A DNA stretch of 64,000 bases from assembly GCA_963826505.1 (NCBI GenBank), contig CAWGXG010000002.1, forward strand, positions 62,001 to 126,000, written 5' to 3'. The notes beneath the pieces are model-generated. The model was given only the letters and a program-made list of their open reading frames with translations, did not search any database and was not told the origin of the DNA. Of this stretch, positions 36,674-45,815 are shown piece by piece; within the stretch, counting starts at the first letter, position 1, and each line of letters begins with the position of its first letter. The position numbers and the translations under genes were made by a program. Source of the DNA: CAWGXG01 sp963826505 (GTDB taxonomy: Bacteria > Chloroflexota > Anaerolineae > Aggregatilineales > Aggregatilineaceae).

Positions 36674-37654
36674 CTAACGTCCGGCGCGGATGCGCGGCTT
36701 GCCGGTGCCGTTGTACAGCTCGATGAAGCGATCTGGCCCGTGGAGAATCGCGTCACGCAGACCGTCATCGCCGTGAGCCTCGGCGATGGCACGCGCGGCG
36801 AAATAGCCCGCCAGATTGAGCCGCTGTTCGTCGGACTGGCGCAAGTTTAGCCAGTCCTCGAATGCCTCATCGGTGGTTTTCTTCTTGCGCGCCGCCGACA
36901 GCAGCGCGTTGCAGCCCTCGATATATTCGCTCAACTGAGCGTCGTCCACACCCTGCATCTTGTCGTAGAACGCCAGATCGTGCCGGTACGAGAGGTACCA
37001 CGCGATGCCGCGACTCATCAACGCATCTTTCAGCCGGTCGAGCAGCTTGTCCGGTACGCGGTCGGTGAGTGCCGTATAGTCCGCATAGGCCAGCAAAAAG
37101 CCCTCGTGGTTGAAGAAGCCATGCCGCGCCGAACGGATCAGCAGGTCCAGCGAATACTGCCCCATCAGGCTTTCCAGGTGGGGCCGGGCCTGGGCGATGT
37201 TGAGCACCATGCCGTGATAGGCTTCGCCCTCGGAATCGTTGTAGGTGCGCACGTAGCCAAAGGCCGGGTAGCCGACCACGGTCAGGGCCAGCATGAACTG
37301 GAGATCGTGATCGAAATTCAGCGGGAACAGCTCCGCGACTTCGTGCAGCGCCACGAGTTCCGGCTGTGATGCTTCGCGTAGATCGCTCAAAAGATCTTCC
37401 AGCTCGGTGCGGTGCGCGTAACAGTGTGCGATGGCGTACGGATCGGATTCGCTGGGCGTGTCCGTCTCAAAGTAGACCGCCAGTTCATCAACCAGGGTGA
37501 TCCCGGTGTTAAGCAAGTATTGGGTTGCCATTTCGACGAGCAGCGCTCCAGGGGAGCTGCGCAGGTCGGCGGCTCGATCCCAGATCCCGTCGGCACTGCG
37601 GATCGAAAGCGGCAGGCGAGCGGGGCTATCATCCAGGGTATAATGTATTTTCAT
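36674..37654 (-). CDS. Hypothetical protein, putative gluzincin-like relative
   Basis: 326 residues, soluble, mainly helical. The segments VALHEVAELFPLNFDHDLQF and SARHGFFNHEGFLLAYADYTAL, and an acidic helix TELEDLLSDLRE, recall zinc-peptidase-like helical proteins (DUF2268/DUF5700 type), but a canonical HExxH is not present, so peptidase activity is not supported. Starts MKIHYTLDD at 37654, divergent from the MFS exporter gene. Conserved unknown. Confidence 0.6.
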   Translation of the reverse strand: MKIHYTLDDSPARLPLSIRSADGIWDRAADLRSSPGALLVEMATQYLLNTGITLVDELAVYFETDTPSESDPYAIAHCYAHRTELEDLLSDLREASQPELVALHEVAELFPLNFDHDLQFMLALTVVGYPAFGYVRTYNDSEGEAYHGMVLNIAQARPHLESLMGQYSLDLLIRSARHGFFNHEGFLLAYADYTALTDRVPDKLLDRLKDALMSRGIAWYLSYRHDLAFYDKMQGVDDAQLSEYIEGCNALLSAARKKKTTDEAFEDWLNLRQSDEQRLNLAGYFAARAIAEAHGDDGLRDAILHGPDRFIELYNGTGKPRIRAGR

Positions 37655-37744
37655 CGTATGAACCAGGTCCTTTGCGTGGACGTACCAACATGTCCCTCGA
37701 TTTTATAAAGCTAAGCTATACTTGACCAGCCCGACTTCATCGGG

Positions 37745-37842
37745 AAGAAAAGCCCCCATCCCTGCCTTTCCCCCATATGATGGAGGAAGGGAGCACGTGC
37801 GAAGTTCCTCTCCGCCGCGCGGGGAGAGATTTAGGGAGGGGC
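37745..37842. repeat. Family A palindromic repeat in the divergent gap
   Basis: The 251-base gap 37655-37905 holds CCCCCATCCCTGCC..., then CTCTCCGCCGCGCGGGGAGAG followed by ATTTAGGGAGGGG, the same organisation as the elements at 48164-48205 and 55765-55844. Promoters for both flanking genes must lie around it, but none stands out. Confidence 0.5.
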
Positions 37843-37905
37843 TGATCAGTTTTCAAAATAGTCTCTTAATCTTAGAGGGTTTTACCATCCTACAGGCTGT
37901 TTGTC

Positions 37906-39387
37906 ATGTCCCAATCTTCTTCTCAAGCGGTTTCCGCATCCTTTGAACCCGACTATACCCGCAAATGGTGGGTGCTGCTCAGCGTGTCGATGGGCGTGTT
38001 TCTGACCACGATTGACGGCAGCATTGTCAACGTGGCGCTGCCCACGCTCGAAGAAACCTTCAACACGCGCTTTGCCACGGTGCAGTGGGTGGTCGTGGGC
38101 TATTTGTTGGTGATCACGTCGCTGATGCTGGGCGTGGCGCGTCTGGCCGATATGATCGGCAAGAAGCGCATCTACATGGCGGGTATGATCATCTTCACGG
38201 GCGGATCGCTGCTGTGCGGGATGGCCCCCTCGATCGGCACGTTGATCGGCTTTCGCGTCCTGCAAGGCATGGGCGCTGTGATGATGACCTCGTTGGGAAT
38301 CGCCATCGTGACCGAGGCTTTCCCCAACACGGAGCGCGGGCGCGCTTTGGGCGCGATCGGGACAGTGGTCTCGGTCGGGATCAGCCTGGGGCCGACGCTA
38401 GGCGGCTTGTTGATCGGCGCGGTGAGCTGGCGCGCGATCTTCCTGGTAAATTTGCCGGTGGGCATTACGGGCTGGCTGCTGGTGCGTCATTTCGTGCCCG
38501 ACTGGCGTCCGCCGGGCGGGCAGCAGTTCGACCCCTGGGGCGCGCTGATCCTGCTGGTGACGCTGCTGTCTCTGTCGCTGGGGCTGACCTTCGGGCCGGA
38601 TACCGGCTGGACCGACCCGCGTATCGTGGGCCTGCTGGTGTTCGCGGCGCTGGGGTTGGGCGTGTTCTTGACGGTCGAGCGGCGGCTGCGCCAGCCGATG
38701 GTCGAGCTGTCCTTGTTCCGCGATCCGCTGTTCAGCATCAACCTGCTGACCGGATATATGGTCTTTGTGATCATCGCGGGGATGTTCGTGCTGCCCTTTT
38801 ACCTGGAGCTGGTCAAGGGTTACGAGCCGCAGAAAGTTGGCCTGTTTCTGACGGTCGTCCCGGCGGCGCTGGGGTTGTCCGCGCCAGTCGCGGGCGTGAT
38901 CTCCGATCGCTACGGCTCGCGCGGGATCACGCTGATCGGGTTGGTGGTCGTTGTGATCGGCTGCCTGACGACCTCTACCCTGACGGAAGACACGACGCCA
39001 CTCGGCTACGTGATCCGGCTGATCCCGCTGGGGTTGGGAGCCGGGTTGTTCCAGTCGCCCAACAACAGCGCGATCATGGGCGCGGCCCCGCGTGAGCGGC
39101 TGGGCGTGGCGTCGGGACTGCTGGCGCTGTCGCGTACCTTCGGGCAGGTGACGGGCGTTCCGTTGATCGGAGCCGTGTTCGCCAGCCGCGTGTTCGCGGT
39201 GGCGGCGCTGGCGTCCGGTGTCGATGTGACCGACGCGCCCGCTGCCGCCATCGTCAAGGGCATCCAGGCGTCGTTTTTGGCCGGAGCAGCGTTGATCGCG
39301 GTGGGTGTGGTGCTGTCGGTGTTCGCCTACCGGTTGGAACACCAGCGGCGGCATGCCGCGCGCGTGGTCGCGCTGGATGGGAGTTAG
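37906..39387 (+). CDS. MFS drug exporter of the DHA2 (14-helix) family
   Basis: 493 residues with about 14 hydrophobic segments. The DHA2 signature is present: TTIDGSIVNVALPTLEETF (motif D1), LADMIGKKRIYMAG (motif A), GFRVLQGMGAVMM (motif B) and GPTLGGLLIGAVSWRAIFLVNLP (motif C, antiporter). It should exchange protons for hydrophobic or cationic drugs. No regulator is adjacent. An intrinsic terminator follows ten bases after the stop. Confidence 0.92.
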   Translation: MSQSSSQAVSASFEPDYTRKWWVLLSVSMGVFLTTIDGSIVNVALPTLEETFNTRFATVQWVVVGYLLVITSLMLGVARLADMIGKKRIYMAGMIIFTGGSLLCGMAPSIGTLIGFRVLQGMGAVMMTSLGIAIVTEAFPNTERGRALGAIGTVVSVGISLGPTLGGLLIGAVSWRAIFLVNLPVGITGWLLVRHFVPDWRPPGGQQFDPWGALILLVTLLSLSLGLTFGPDTGWTDPRIVGLLVFAALGLGVFLTVERRLRQPMVELSLFRDPLFSINLLTGYMVFVIIAGMFVLPFYLELVKGYEPQKVGLFLTVVPAALGLSAPVAGVISDRYGSRGITLIGLVVVVIGCLTTSTLTEDTTPLGYVIRLIPLGLGAGLFQSPNNSAIMGAAPRERLGVASGLLALSRTFGQVTGVPLIGAVFASRVFAVAALASGVDVTDAPAAAIVKGIQASFLAGAALIAVGVVLSVFAYRLEHQRRHAARVVALDGS

Positions 39388-39397
39388 CAAGTTGATG

Positions 39398-39423
39398 GCC
39401 CCGGATTAGCGCCGGGGCTTTTT
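39398..39423 (+). terminator. Intrinsic terminator after the MFS gene
   Basis: GCCCCGG (39398-39404) pairs with CCGGGGC (39412-39418), followed by TTTTT. Typical rho-independent terminator. Confidence 0.88.
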
Positions 39424-39454
39424 GCTATCACGATTGGGGTAAGGCCCAACTCGC

Positions 39455-40423
39455 CTACCCGCTCAACGTGCTGACCATGCGGAGCAGCGCGTCGATGCCT
39501 GCCGCGTCCGGCAGCGAAGGGATCGCGCCGTAGCCGGTGGCCGTCAGCGCGCCCGCGGCGCAGGCCCGCAGCACCAGTCGCCGCAGCGCCGAATCGTCGA
39601 TGCTCGCCACGTCGAGATTGGCGGCCAGCAGACTGTCGATCAGCGCGGCGGTAAAGGCATCACCCGCGCCGGTCGTCTCTACAACCTGCACGTGCGGCGA
39701 AGGGACCACGCCGGTCCGCGTTCCGGCCCAGTACCACGCGCCTTCGCTGCCACGCGTCACGGCGGCCAGCCGTCCGTTAAATCCGGCTTCTTGCAAAGCC
39801 GTGCGATAATCGTCACCGCATTCCGGAATCATGAACGACAGATCGGCATCGCTGATCTTTAAAATATCCGCCGTGGCGACGGCTTCGCGCATCGCGGCGC
39901 GGCCTGCGTCCTTGTCGGGCCAGAGATCGGGCCGCCAGTTGGGATCGCACGATGTCGCAACTCCGGCTTCTTTGGCCAGCTTGATCGCCTTGAGGGTCGC
40001 CTCGCGGCTGACCGGCGTCCGCAGGCTGATCGAACCGTAATGCAGGACGCGCACGCCTGTTACATCGGCGGGGTTGATCTGGTCCGGCAGCAGGTAATCG
40101 CTCGCTCCAGGGCCAAATTCGAAGTCGCGATCGCCTTCCGCCCCTTGTTTGACGAATGCCAGGGTGGTAAAGTGATCAGGATCGACGCGCAGCGCGCAGT
40201 TTACGCCAATCGCGGTCAAATCGCTGATAATTTTGCGTCCAAACGCATCGCCACCCACGGTCGCGACCATCTGAGCCTGACGGCCCAATTTGGCCAGTCC
40301 CGCCGCTACATTGGCCGGGGCACCGCCGGTTGCTGCGGTATACTGCGAGGCCGTGACCAGGGTGGCGCCGCGCTCGCGTGAGACAAAATCGATAAGTGCT
40401 TCACCAATGCACAAAACGTCCAT
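39455..40423 (-). CDS. PfkB-family sugar kinase (fructokinase-like)
   Basis: 322 residues. N-terminal MDVLCIGEALIDFVS, the first PfkB region GGAPANVAAGLAKLGRQAQMVATVGGDAFG, and the C-terminal catalytic signature ETTGAGDAFTAALI with the catalytic Asp and anion hole. Phosphorylates a sugar (fructose most likely by resemblance to bacterial fructokinases) with ATP. Cytoplasmic single gene, convergent with the MFS gene. Confidence 0.88.
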   Translation of the reverse strand: MDVLCIGEALIDFVSRERGATLVTASQYTAATGGAPANVAAGLAKLGRQAQMVATVGGDAFGRKIISDLTAIGVNCALRVDPDHFTTLAFVKQGAEGDRDFEFGPGASDYLLPDQINPADVTGVRVLHYGSISLRTPVSREATLKAIKLAKEAGVATSCDPNWRPDLWPDKDAGRAAMREAVATADILKISDADLSFMIPECGDDYRTALQEAGFNGRLAAVTRGSEGAWYWAGTRTGVVPSPHVQVVETTGAGDAFTAALIDSLLAANLDVASIDDSALRRLVLRACAAGALTATGYGAIPSLPDAAGIDALLRMVSTLSG

Positions 40424-40586
40424 GAATTCGTTGCTCCTTCAAAATCAGGTGGTGTCGCCGCCGCGTTCACCCACCCAGTATACCGCGTTCGGTAGCGATC
40501 GCGCCTGTTATAAACACTATATAATTGCAGCATGCAGAGGTCCGCGCAGGCTGCGCCCGACCTCACTCGCTGAAAGAGGCTGATTT

Positions 40587-41504
40587 ATGGTGGCAGTGGT
40601 TTTGCCCGAAGCGATTCGCGCGCTTTTCCCGTTCAAACCCCATACGTTCACACTCAGTGACGGCAAGCGCATGCACTACATTGACGAAGGCCCGCAGGAC
40701 GGCGATGTTCTGGTTTTCGTACACGGCTATCCTATGTGGAGCTTTGTGTACCGCGCCCTGATCGTCTATTACGCGGCGCTCGGCTATCGCTGCATCGCGA
40801 TGGATCATATCGGGTTCGGCCTGAGTGACAAACCCATCCAGCGGCATTACCACACGCCCGCCCAGCATATCGAAAACCTGACCAGCCTGCTGGAATCCCT
40901 GGCGCTGACGCGCATGACGCTGATCATGGAGGATTGGGGCGGCCCGCTGGGGTTGGCTTACGCCATCCACGCGCCCGAGACGATTCGGCGGCTGGTGATC
41001 ATGAATGCGTGGGGCTTTCAGGACAGTTACGAAAACCGGCTGCACCCGATGATCCGGTTGGTGACCAAGCCGGGCATCGGCGAGCTGCTGTTTGGCGTGT
41101 TCAATCTGGTATTCAGCCTGGGCGTGCAGCGTTGGACCGCTCGCCAGCTTTCCCCGGCGGTGATGGCCGCCTATCGTGCCCCTTTTCGCGAAACGCGTCA
41201 CCGGGCGGCCCTGGTCCAGTTTCCGCGCATGATCAACGTCAACGCCGAGCATCCCTCCGCGCCCACCATGCGCGCCATTGAGTCCGGATTGGCCAGTCTA
41301 GGCGACATTCCCAGCCTGATCATCTGGGGCGAAGAGGACCCGCTCTTTCCACCGGACGTGGCGCGCCACTGGAAGACTCTGCTGCCGCGCGCGCATGGTC
41401 CGTGTTTCATCCCGGGGGCCAGCCATTTTCCCGTCGAAGACGATCCCGAAAGCGTGACGCGCTGCCTCGATGAGTTTCTGGAATGGACCCGCACCCGCGA
41501 CTAG
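40587..41504 (+). CDS. Alpha/beta hydrolase, haloalkane-dehalogenase-like
   Basis: 305 residues. Motifs of the haloalkane dehalogenase/epoxide hydrolase branch: HGYPMWSF (oxyanion HGxP), DHIGFGLSDKP, nucleophile Asp in MEDWGGPLG (DWGG elbow), acid WGEEDPLF and base His in PGASHFPVED. An Asp nucleophile with a DWGG elbow suggests dehalogenation or epoxide opening rather than serine ester hydrolysis; substrate unknown. TATAAT at 40520-40525 may belong to its promoter. A lipoprotein gene follows after 70 bases. Confidence 0.85.
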   Translation: MVAVVLPEAIRALFPFKPHTFTLSDGKRMHYIDEGPQDGDVLVFVHGYPMWSFVYRALIVYYAALGYRCIAMDHIGFGLSDKPIQRHYHTPAQHIENLTSLLESLALTRMTLIMEDWGGPLGLAYAIHAPETIRRLVIMNAWGFQDSYENRLHPMIRLVTKPGIGELLFGVFNLVFSLGVQRWTARQLSPAVMAAYRAPFRETRHRAALVQFPRMINVNAEHPSAPTMRAIESGLASLGDIPSLIIWGEEDPLFPPDVARHWKTLLPRAHGPCFIPGASHFPVEDDPESVTRCLDEFLEWTRTRD

Positions 41505-41574
41505 CCCTTGCCGCGCGTGGCGAGATTTGGTTAGACTCTGGGCGGGATGTCTGATGCAGCCAAAGGACAGTGTG

Positions 41575-42276
41575 ATGATGCGTAGATGGGTAGCCGTGCC
41601 GGTCGGTGTGATGATTGTGGCGCTGATGGTGACCGCCTGTGGTAATGACAGCAAAAAGAGTACGCCAACCTCGGCTCCTAGTGCGACGCCTGCGGCGGCG
41701 CCGGTCGCAACCACGGCCAACGGCGGGTTTGCGCCTGGCAATACCGGGCTGAGTCTGGGTGCCGGACCGGACGCCGCACCCGCAACAGCGGTCAGCGCGT
41801 TGAGCAGCGGGATGCCGGGCTGCAGCGATCCCAACACCGACGAGTGCCCCACACCCCTGACCTTGGACCTGGACGCCGAAGCGTCGGCCGGCGGCGCGAG
41901 TGTGCGCTATCCGTCGCGCTATTTCGACGTGACGACGGCCGATAGCGGCACGCTGATCACGATCACGCCTTCTGAGCGTAACAAATTCGAGGATCGGGCC
42001 AGTTTCGAAGTCTATTTCGCGGACTCGGTGGACGCGGCGCTGTCCGGTCTGGTCGATCCCGACACGGCGCCGTGGACAGTTGGCGATTGGCAGGGCACGA
42101 TCGGTGTGAGCCACGATACCACGCAGGACCCACAGGTGAATACGGCCATTGGCGCCTTTGCCTTGCCAGATGGCCGGACGATTGTCTTCGAGGCCACGAC
42201 GACCGGCCAGTATGGCTGGGATCTGTGGGCGCTGGTCTATGAGGCCATGCTCAACACCCTGGCCGTAAGCAGTTAG
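41575..42276 (+). CDS. Lipoprotein with PsbP-like domain
   Basis: 233 residues from ATG at 41575 (AAAGGACAG upstream). Signal ends in lipobox MVTAC (Cys22), then a Ser/Thr/Ala-rich linker. The folded part (about 90-233) reads ASVRYPSRYFDVTTADSGTL ... WDLWALVYEAMLNTLAVS, the same module as in other exported proteins of this window. Attached to the outer face of the membrane; role unknown. Its stop meets the convergent response regulator's stop. Confidence 0.68.
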   Translation: MMRRWVAVPVGVMIVALMVTACGNDSKKSTPTSAPSATPAAAPVATTANGGFAPGNTGLSLGAGPDAAPATAVSALSSGMPGCSDPNTDECPTPLTLDLDAEASAGGASVRYPSRYFDVTTADSGTLITITPSERNKFEDRASFEVYFADSVDAALSGLVDPDTAPWTVGDWQGTIGVSHDTTQDPQVNTAIGAFALPDGRTIVFEATTTGQYGWDLWALVYEAMLNTLAVSS

Positions 42277-42779
42277 CCCCGGTACGGGCGCGGCCCATAC
42301 TGGTCGATGATCAGGCGCCGCAACGGATCGTCGCTGTCGTCTCTCGCATCTTTCTCGATTGTGTCACCAGCGGTGTGGGTAGGGAGCGTTTTCAGCGCCT
42401 GCACGCGGCGGAACAGTTCCATGAAGCCATGCGGCTTCACCAGGAAGACATCACATCCCCCCTCGAAGGCGCGCGTCATCACCGTGCGCTCGTCAAGCAT
42501 GGTCGCCATGACGATGTGCGCCTGCGCATAGCGTTGGCGCAGCGTGATCAGCAGATCGATTCCGTCCATATCCGGTAGTTTGTTGTCGATGACGATGAGC
42601 GCCATGTGCTCGACGTCTTTCGCGATACTCAGCGCTTCCTGCGCGCTGCCCGCGCCATGCACGTCGAGATGGGCTTGTTGGAGCAGGCGCACCAGAAAAT
42701 CACGATTGGCCGGTTCATCGTCCACGACCAGGGCAAACGGGGGTCGCGCCTCGGGAGTAGTCTTACTCGCGGCGCTCAT
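42273..42779 (-). CDS. Single-domain response regulator
   Basis: 168 residues from the ATG at 42779. Receiver with DD20-21, phosphoacceptor Asp65 (VIDNKLPDMDG), Thr in MATMLDE and Lys in LVKPHG. A 45-residue acidic tail follows; no output domain. The start overlaps the end of the preceding receiver gene by 17 bases, so the pair is coupled. Together with the hybrid-free kinase upstream this forms a phosphorelay set. Confidence 0.85.
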   Translation of the reverse strand: MSAASKTTPEARPPFALVVDDEPANRDFLVRLLQQAHLDVHGAGSAQEALSIAKDVEHMALIVIDNKLPDMDGIDLLITLRQRYAQAHIVMATMLDERTVMTRAFEGGCDVFLVKPHGFMELFRRVQALKTLPTHTAGDTIEKDARDDSDDPLRRLIIDQYGPRPYRG

Positions 42780-43440
42780 GGTCTGCTTTTGCCTGCGCAG
42801 AGGCAGGGGCAGCACTGGCGGCCACGACTTCATCCCCGGCGGACTCTGCGGCAGCTTCGATCACCGGCACCGGAGTGCCGTCCACAGGTGGCGCGGAAGC
42901 GGGCGCGCTGACAGGCGCGGGTGCCGGTTTGGATGCAGGTTCGGAAGCAGACGCAGCTGGGGCGGGTGTGCTGGCGGATTCGTCTTGCTTGGCCTGCGGG
43001 GGTGGCGCAGCGGGTGCGGGTTCGGCGGCGGGCGCTGCTGGTGCCGCCGCTGCGGGAGTGATGGCGGGCCGGGTAGTCGCTTCGTGCTCGTAGCGATCGA
43101 TCAGCCCCAGCAGGTCCGTCACGACGACGGGCTTGGGCAGGTAGTGATCGCAGCCAGCCTCCAGAATGCGTTCGCGGTCGCCCATCATGGCGTAAGCGGT
43201 GATCGCCACGACCGGACGGTGATCGTTGCGGGCGCGCATGGTGCGGACTACGTCCAGCCCGTTGAACGACCCGGCCAGTTCGATGTCCAGCAGCACCAGA
43301 TCGATCGCGGTGTCTTCAGCCAGGACTTCGAGCGCGCTTTCGCCTTCTTCTCGAAATACGACGCTGCACTTCCGCGCACGTGCCACGCGGCCCACCAGCG
43401 CCTGATTAACTTCGTTATCTTCTACGTAAAGTATGCGCAT
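42763..43440 (-). CDS. Response regulator with long Ala/Pro-rich tail
   Basis: 225 residues. Receiver at 1-122: EDN7-9, phosphoacceptor Asp52 (LLDIELAGSFNG), Thr in ITAYAM and Lys in LPKPVV. The next 100 residues are Ala/Pro/Glu-rich (PAAPAAEPAPAAPPPQAK) and probably disordered, ending in a basic-acidic tail. ATG at 43440 is chosen because MRILYVEDNE is the usual receiver start. Lies 107 bases downstream of the kinase gene, same strand. Confidence 0.85.
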   Translation of the reverse strand: MRILYVEDNEVNQALVGRVARARKCSVVFREEGESALEVLAEDTAIDLVLLDIELAGSFNGLDVVRTMRARNDHRPVVAITAYAMMGDRERILEAGCDHYLPKPVVVTDLLGLIDRYEHEATTRPAITPAAAAPAAPAAEPAPAAPPPQAKQDESASTPAPAASASEPASKPAPAPVSAPASAPPVDGTPVPVIEAAAESAGDEVVAASAAPASAQAKADHERRE

Positions 43441-43547
43441 AGCTGAACTCTTGAACCTAAGCGATTCCGCCAAAAAGGTGCCGTTTGCTGACGCTTGTAA
43501 TTCTATTATACTGCCTATGCCTCCGGCGTCGCGACTGGCTCTCCGGC

Positions 43548-45134
43548 CTATGACTCTCCGATCGAAGCGGGCACGACGATCGGCTGCGTTGACTCTTTTT
43601 CTTCGTCTGCCTGATCACTATCGGCGGGGTCGGCAGATAGGGGCGGGCGGTACAGCGGCAGCGCGAAATAGAAGGTGGAGCCCTTGCCGACTTCACTCTC
43701 CAACCACAACCGCCCGTTCATCAGCTTAAGCAACTGCTGGGAGATCGCCAGGCCAAGCCCTGCACCCTGACGTCCCTTGCGCCGCCCGGACGTGCCCTGG
43801 CGGAACTCCTCGAAAATAGTCGCGCGGTCGGTCTCGGGAATGCCGATGCCGGTATCCTCGACCGCGAAGATTACATCGCCGCCTTCGACGCTGATGATCA
43901 GCTTGATATGGCCCTTGTCGGTGAACTTTGAGGCGTTCGAATACAGGTTAAGCAGCACCTGCCGCACACGCAGCGGATCGCCCAGGACCATCGGCAGAGG
44001 ATCGGGCAGCTTGCGTTGCAGCTTGATTTGGGCGGCTTTTTCACCAACGAGACCCACCGCCGTCGAAAGCACGCCTTTGATCACCGGGCCGAGATCGACC
44101 GGCTGGATTTCGAGATCGAGCTTACCGGCGTCGACCTTGGACAGGTCAAGAATGTCGTTAATAATGTTGAGCAGATGCTTACCGCTGGCGAGAATTTGCG
44201 TCATATCCTGCCGGTATTGGCTGGGCAGGTCCACGCTGTCATACATGGCGGGGAAGTCGAGCATAGTCTGGCTGAAGCCAATGATGGCATTCAACGGCGT
44301 ACGCAGCTCATGGCTCATATTGGCGAGAAACTGGCCCCGGAAGTTTTTAGCTTCTTCCTCGGCCTTACGCGCGACTTCCAGCTCGTGGTTGGCTTTTTGG
44401 ACGGCGTCGGTCAGCGCCTGCTGGCGCAGCAGGCTGCGCTGGAGGGCCTCGCGGTTTTCAAACAGCGCCTGGGTTGTGCTGCGCTCGCGGCGGTAATTCT
44501 CCAACGCCCACTCCGCGATCGCGTACAGCTCGCCGCTGACCTGGGCCGACAGCGCGGCTGCGATGACCGTCAGGATCAGGGCGAATACGGTTGGCCGTGA
44601 CAGGGTGAAATTCTCTGTGAGGAGGGTGGGGCCAACCAGCACCATGACCAACGTGACGAGCACGAGAAACAGGCTGTCGCGCATGGGCAGCAGCAGCCCG
44701 ATGATGAAGATCAGCAGCGGCAAAACGTAAGGAATGTAGCTGGTCCCAAATTCCTGCCCGATGCTCATCGTCATGACTACTGCGGTGATGCTGCCCAGAG
44801 CATAGACCCACACGGCCGGGTTGAAGCGCTGGTACTTGAGGAGGCGGCCCGTCATGAAAGACGAGACGCCTAATACTGCGGTGGGCACAAATAGCTTAAA
44901 TAACGAAACGTGCTGACCGCCGCTGATGACAACCAGCACCCACCAGGCGGTGAACGCCAGGAACAGCGTGATCTTCCATAGCAGGTTTAGCCGATCGGCC
45001 CGCACCTCTTGCGCGAACGTCATCTGCGATGGGACCGCGATCTCTTCCGCCAGCTTGGTGGGGGTCGCAGGTGCAAATGACAGACTCTGATCAAACTCTA
45101 GATTTGCAGATTGTTCTGGGATCGCAGTCGACAT
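43548..45134 (-). CDS. Membrane sensor histidine kinase
   Basis: 528 residues from the ATG at 45134 (AGAGGAATC upstream; longer starts are less likely). Six hydrophobic segments at about 50-205 with short loops (membrane-embedded sensor), a coiled coil (YRRERSTTQALFENREALQR; NHELEVARKAEEEAKNFRGQ), DHp with phosphoacceptor His275 (MSHELRTPLNAIIGF), and HATPase_c with LYSNASKFTDKG, VEDTGIGIPETD and GAGLGLAISQQL. First gene of a kinase-receiver-receiver operon. Confidence 0.92.
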   Translation of the reverse strand: MSTAIPEQSANLEFDQSLSFAPATPTKLAEEIAVPSQMTFAQEVRADRLNLLWKITLFLAFTAWWVLVVISGGQHVSLFKLFVPTAVLGVSSFMTGRLLKYQRFNPAVWVYALGSITAVVMTMSIGQEFGTSYIPYVLPLLIFIIGLLLPMRDSLFLVLVTLVMVLVGPTLLTENFTLSRPTVFALILTVIAAALSAQVSGELYAIAEWALENYRRERSTTQALFENREALQRSLLRQQALTDAVQKANHELEVARKAEEEAKNFRGQFLANMSHELRTPLNAIIGFSQTMLDFPAMYDSVDLPSQYRQDMTQILASGKHLLNIINDILDLSKVDAGKLDLEIQPVDLGPVIKGVLSTAVGLVGEKAAQIKLQRKLPDPLPMVLGDPLRVRQVLLNLYSNASKFTDKGHIKLIISVEGGDVIFAVEDTGIGIPETDRATIFEEFRQGTSGRRKGRQGAGLGLAISQQLLKLMNGRLWLESEVGKGSTFYFALPLYRPPLSADPADSDQADEEKESTQPIVVPASIGES

Positions 45135-45554
45135 AAGATTCCTCTGCCAAATCGGTACAACTCTAATGTGCGACATACTCACCGAGTCGCGTTGGGGCTC
45201 GTTCACCGTTAACCGGGTGGTTGGTGTCGCGCCGCGTGAGCACCACGAATATTAAGTGTGAAATCAGTATACCGCAGTTTATAAATTCTCTTAACCTTAT
45301 TCGAGCGAACCATACAGAATTCAGGTTAGTTTCACAAATTAGGCGGTTTTTGACCTGTTTTGCCCCTAGTTATGCGTGCCTTCGGAGGAAATCGGGCAGC
45401 CGCACTCGTCCGGAGAATCCAGGCGATCGGCGGGGGTCGGCATTGTGCGGAGTGCACCACCGATGGACTCTACGAGCGCCCGGAGCGGTGTAAGTCAGTC
45501 GCGCTTTCACATTGCGCAGGTCGGTGCTGCCGATACCCGAACCCTGACCGGTAG

Positions 45555-45583
45555 TCGTCAATTGGCGTGTTAGTCCGTATAAT
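45555..45583 (+). promoter_or_regulatory. Putative promoter of the small Arg-rich gene
   Basis: TCGTCA (45555-45560), a 17-base spacer, TATAAT (45578-45583), 92 bases upstream of the small gene. The 541-base stretch 45135-45675 otherwise contains only the kinase promoter region and Cys/Arg-rich open frames without ribosome sites. Confidence 0.45.
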
Positions 45584-45630
45584 AGGTTCCACTGAAGCCC
45601 GCACGTCGCGGACTGGACGATCGCGTTGGG

Positions 45631-45650
45631 TCTCACCGGTTGCGGTGAGA
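45631..45650 (+). promoter_or_regulatory. Hairpin in the leader of the small Arg-rich gene
   Basis: Perfect eight-base stem TCTCACCG-GTTG-CGGTGAGA, 15 bases before the AGGAGG site. It could stabilise the message or control access of ribosomes. Confidence 0.5.
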
Positions 45651-45675
45651 ATATGTGGTGCATCAGGAGGTTAGC

Positions 45676-45783
45676 ATGTTTGGGCGTTTCTTTGGACGTT
45701 GGCGTATGGCATTGATGCGTAGGATCGGCCGCCGGGCAGGTCGGCGCGCCGCACGTCGAACGCTCCACCGCCGGTTCCATTAA
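45676..45783 (+). CDS. 35-residue arginine-rich small protein
   Basis: MFGRFFGRWRMALMRRIGRR begins a 35-residue peptide with 13 arginines, two tryptophan/phenylalanine-rich positions near its start and paired Arg residues every three to four positions (RR at 15, 19, 23, 27, 32), which would put a basic face along a helix. AGGAGG lies five bases before the ATG, and a TATAAT and a leader hairpin precede it, so expression is plausible. It does not resemble a ribosomal protein known to me (L34 and L36 differ). Could bind nucleic acid or membranes. The PAP2 gene starts 32 bases downstream. Confidence 0.6.
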   Translation: MFGRFFGRWRMALMRRIGRRAGRRAARRTLHRRFH

Positions 45784-45815
45784 GCAGCGCAGGTTATGAC
45801 TGTACTTCGGGTGAT

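Noticed and set aside
36674..37654. Zinc metallopeptidase
   Set aside because: No HExxH is present; HGFFNHEG is only superficially similar.
38398..39390. Minus-strand frame across the MFS gene
   Set aside because: Shadow of a 14-helix transporter gene with complete DHA2 motifs on the other strand.
45360..45554. Cys/Arg-rich open frame (about 64 codons) before the small Arg-rich gene
   Set aside because: No ribosome site, no recognisable composition, and several alternative frames of similar length overlap it.
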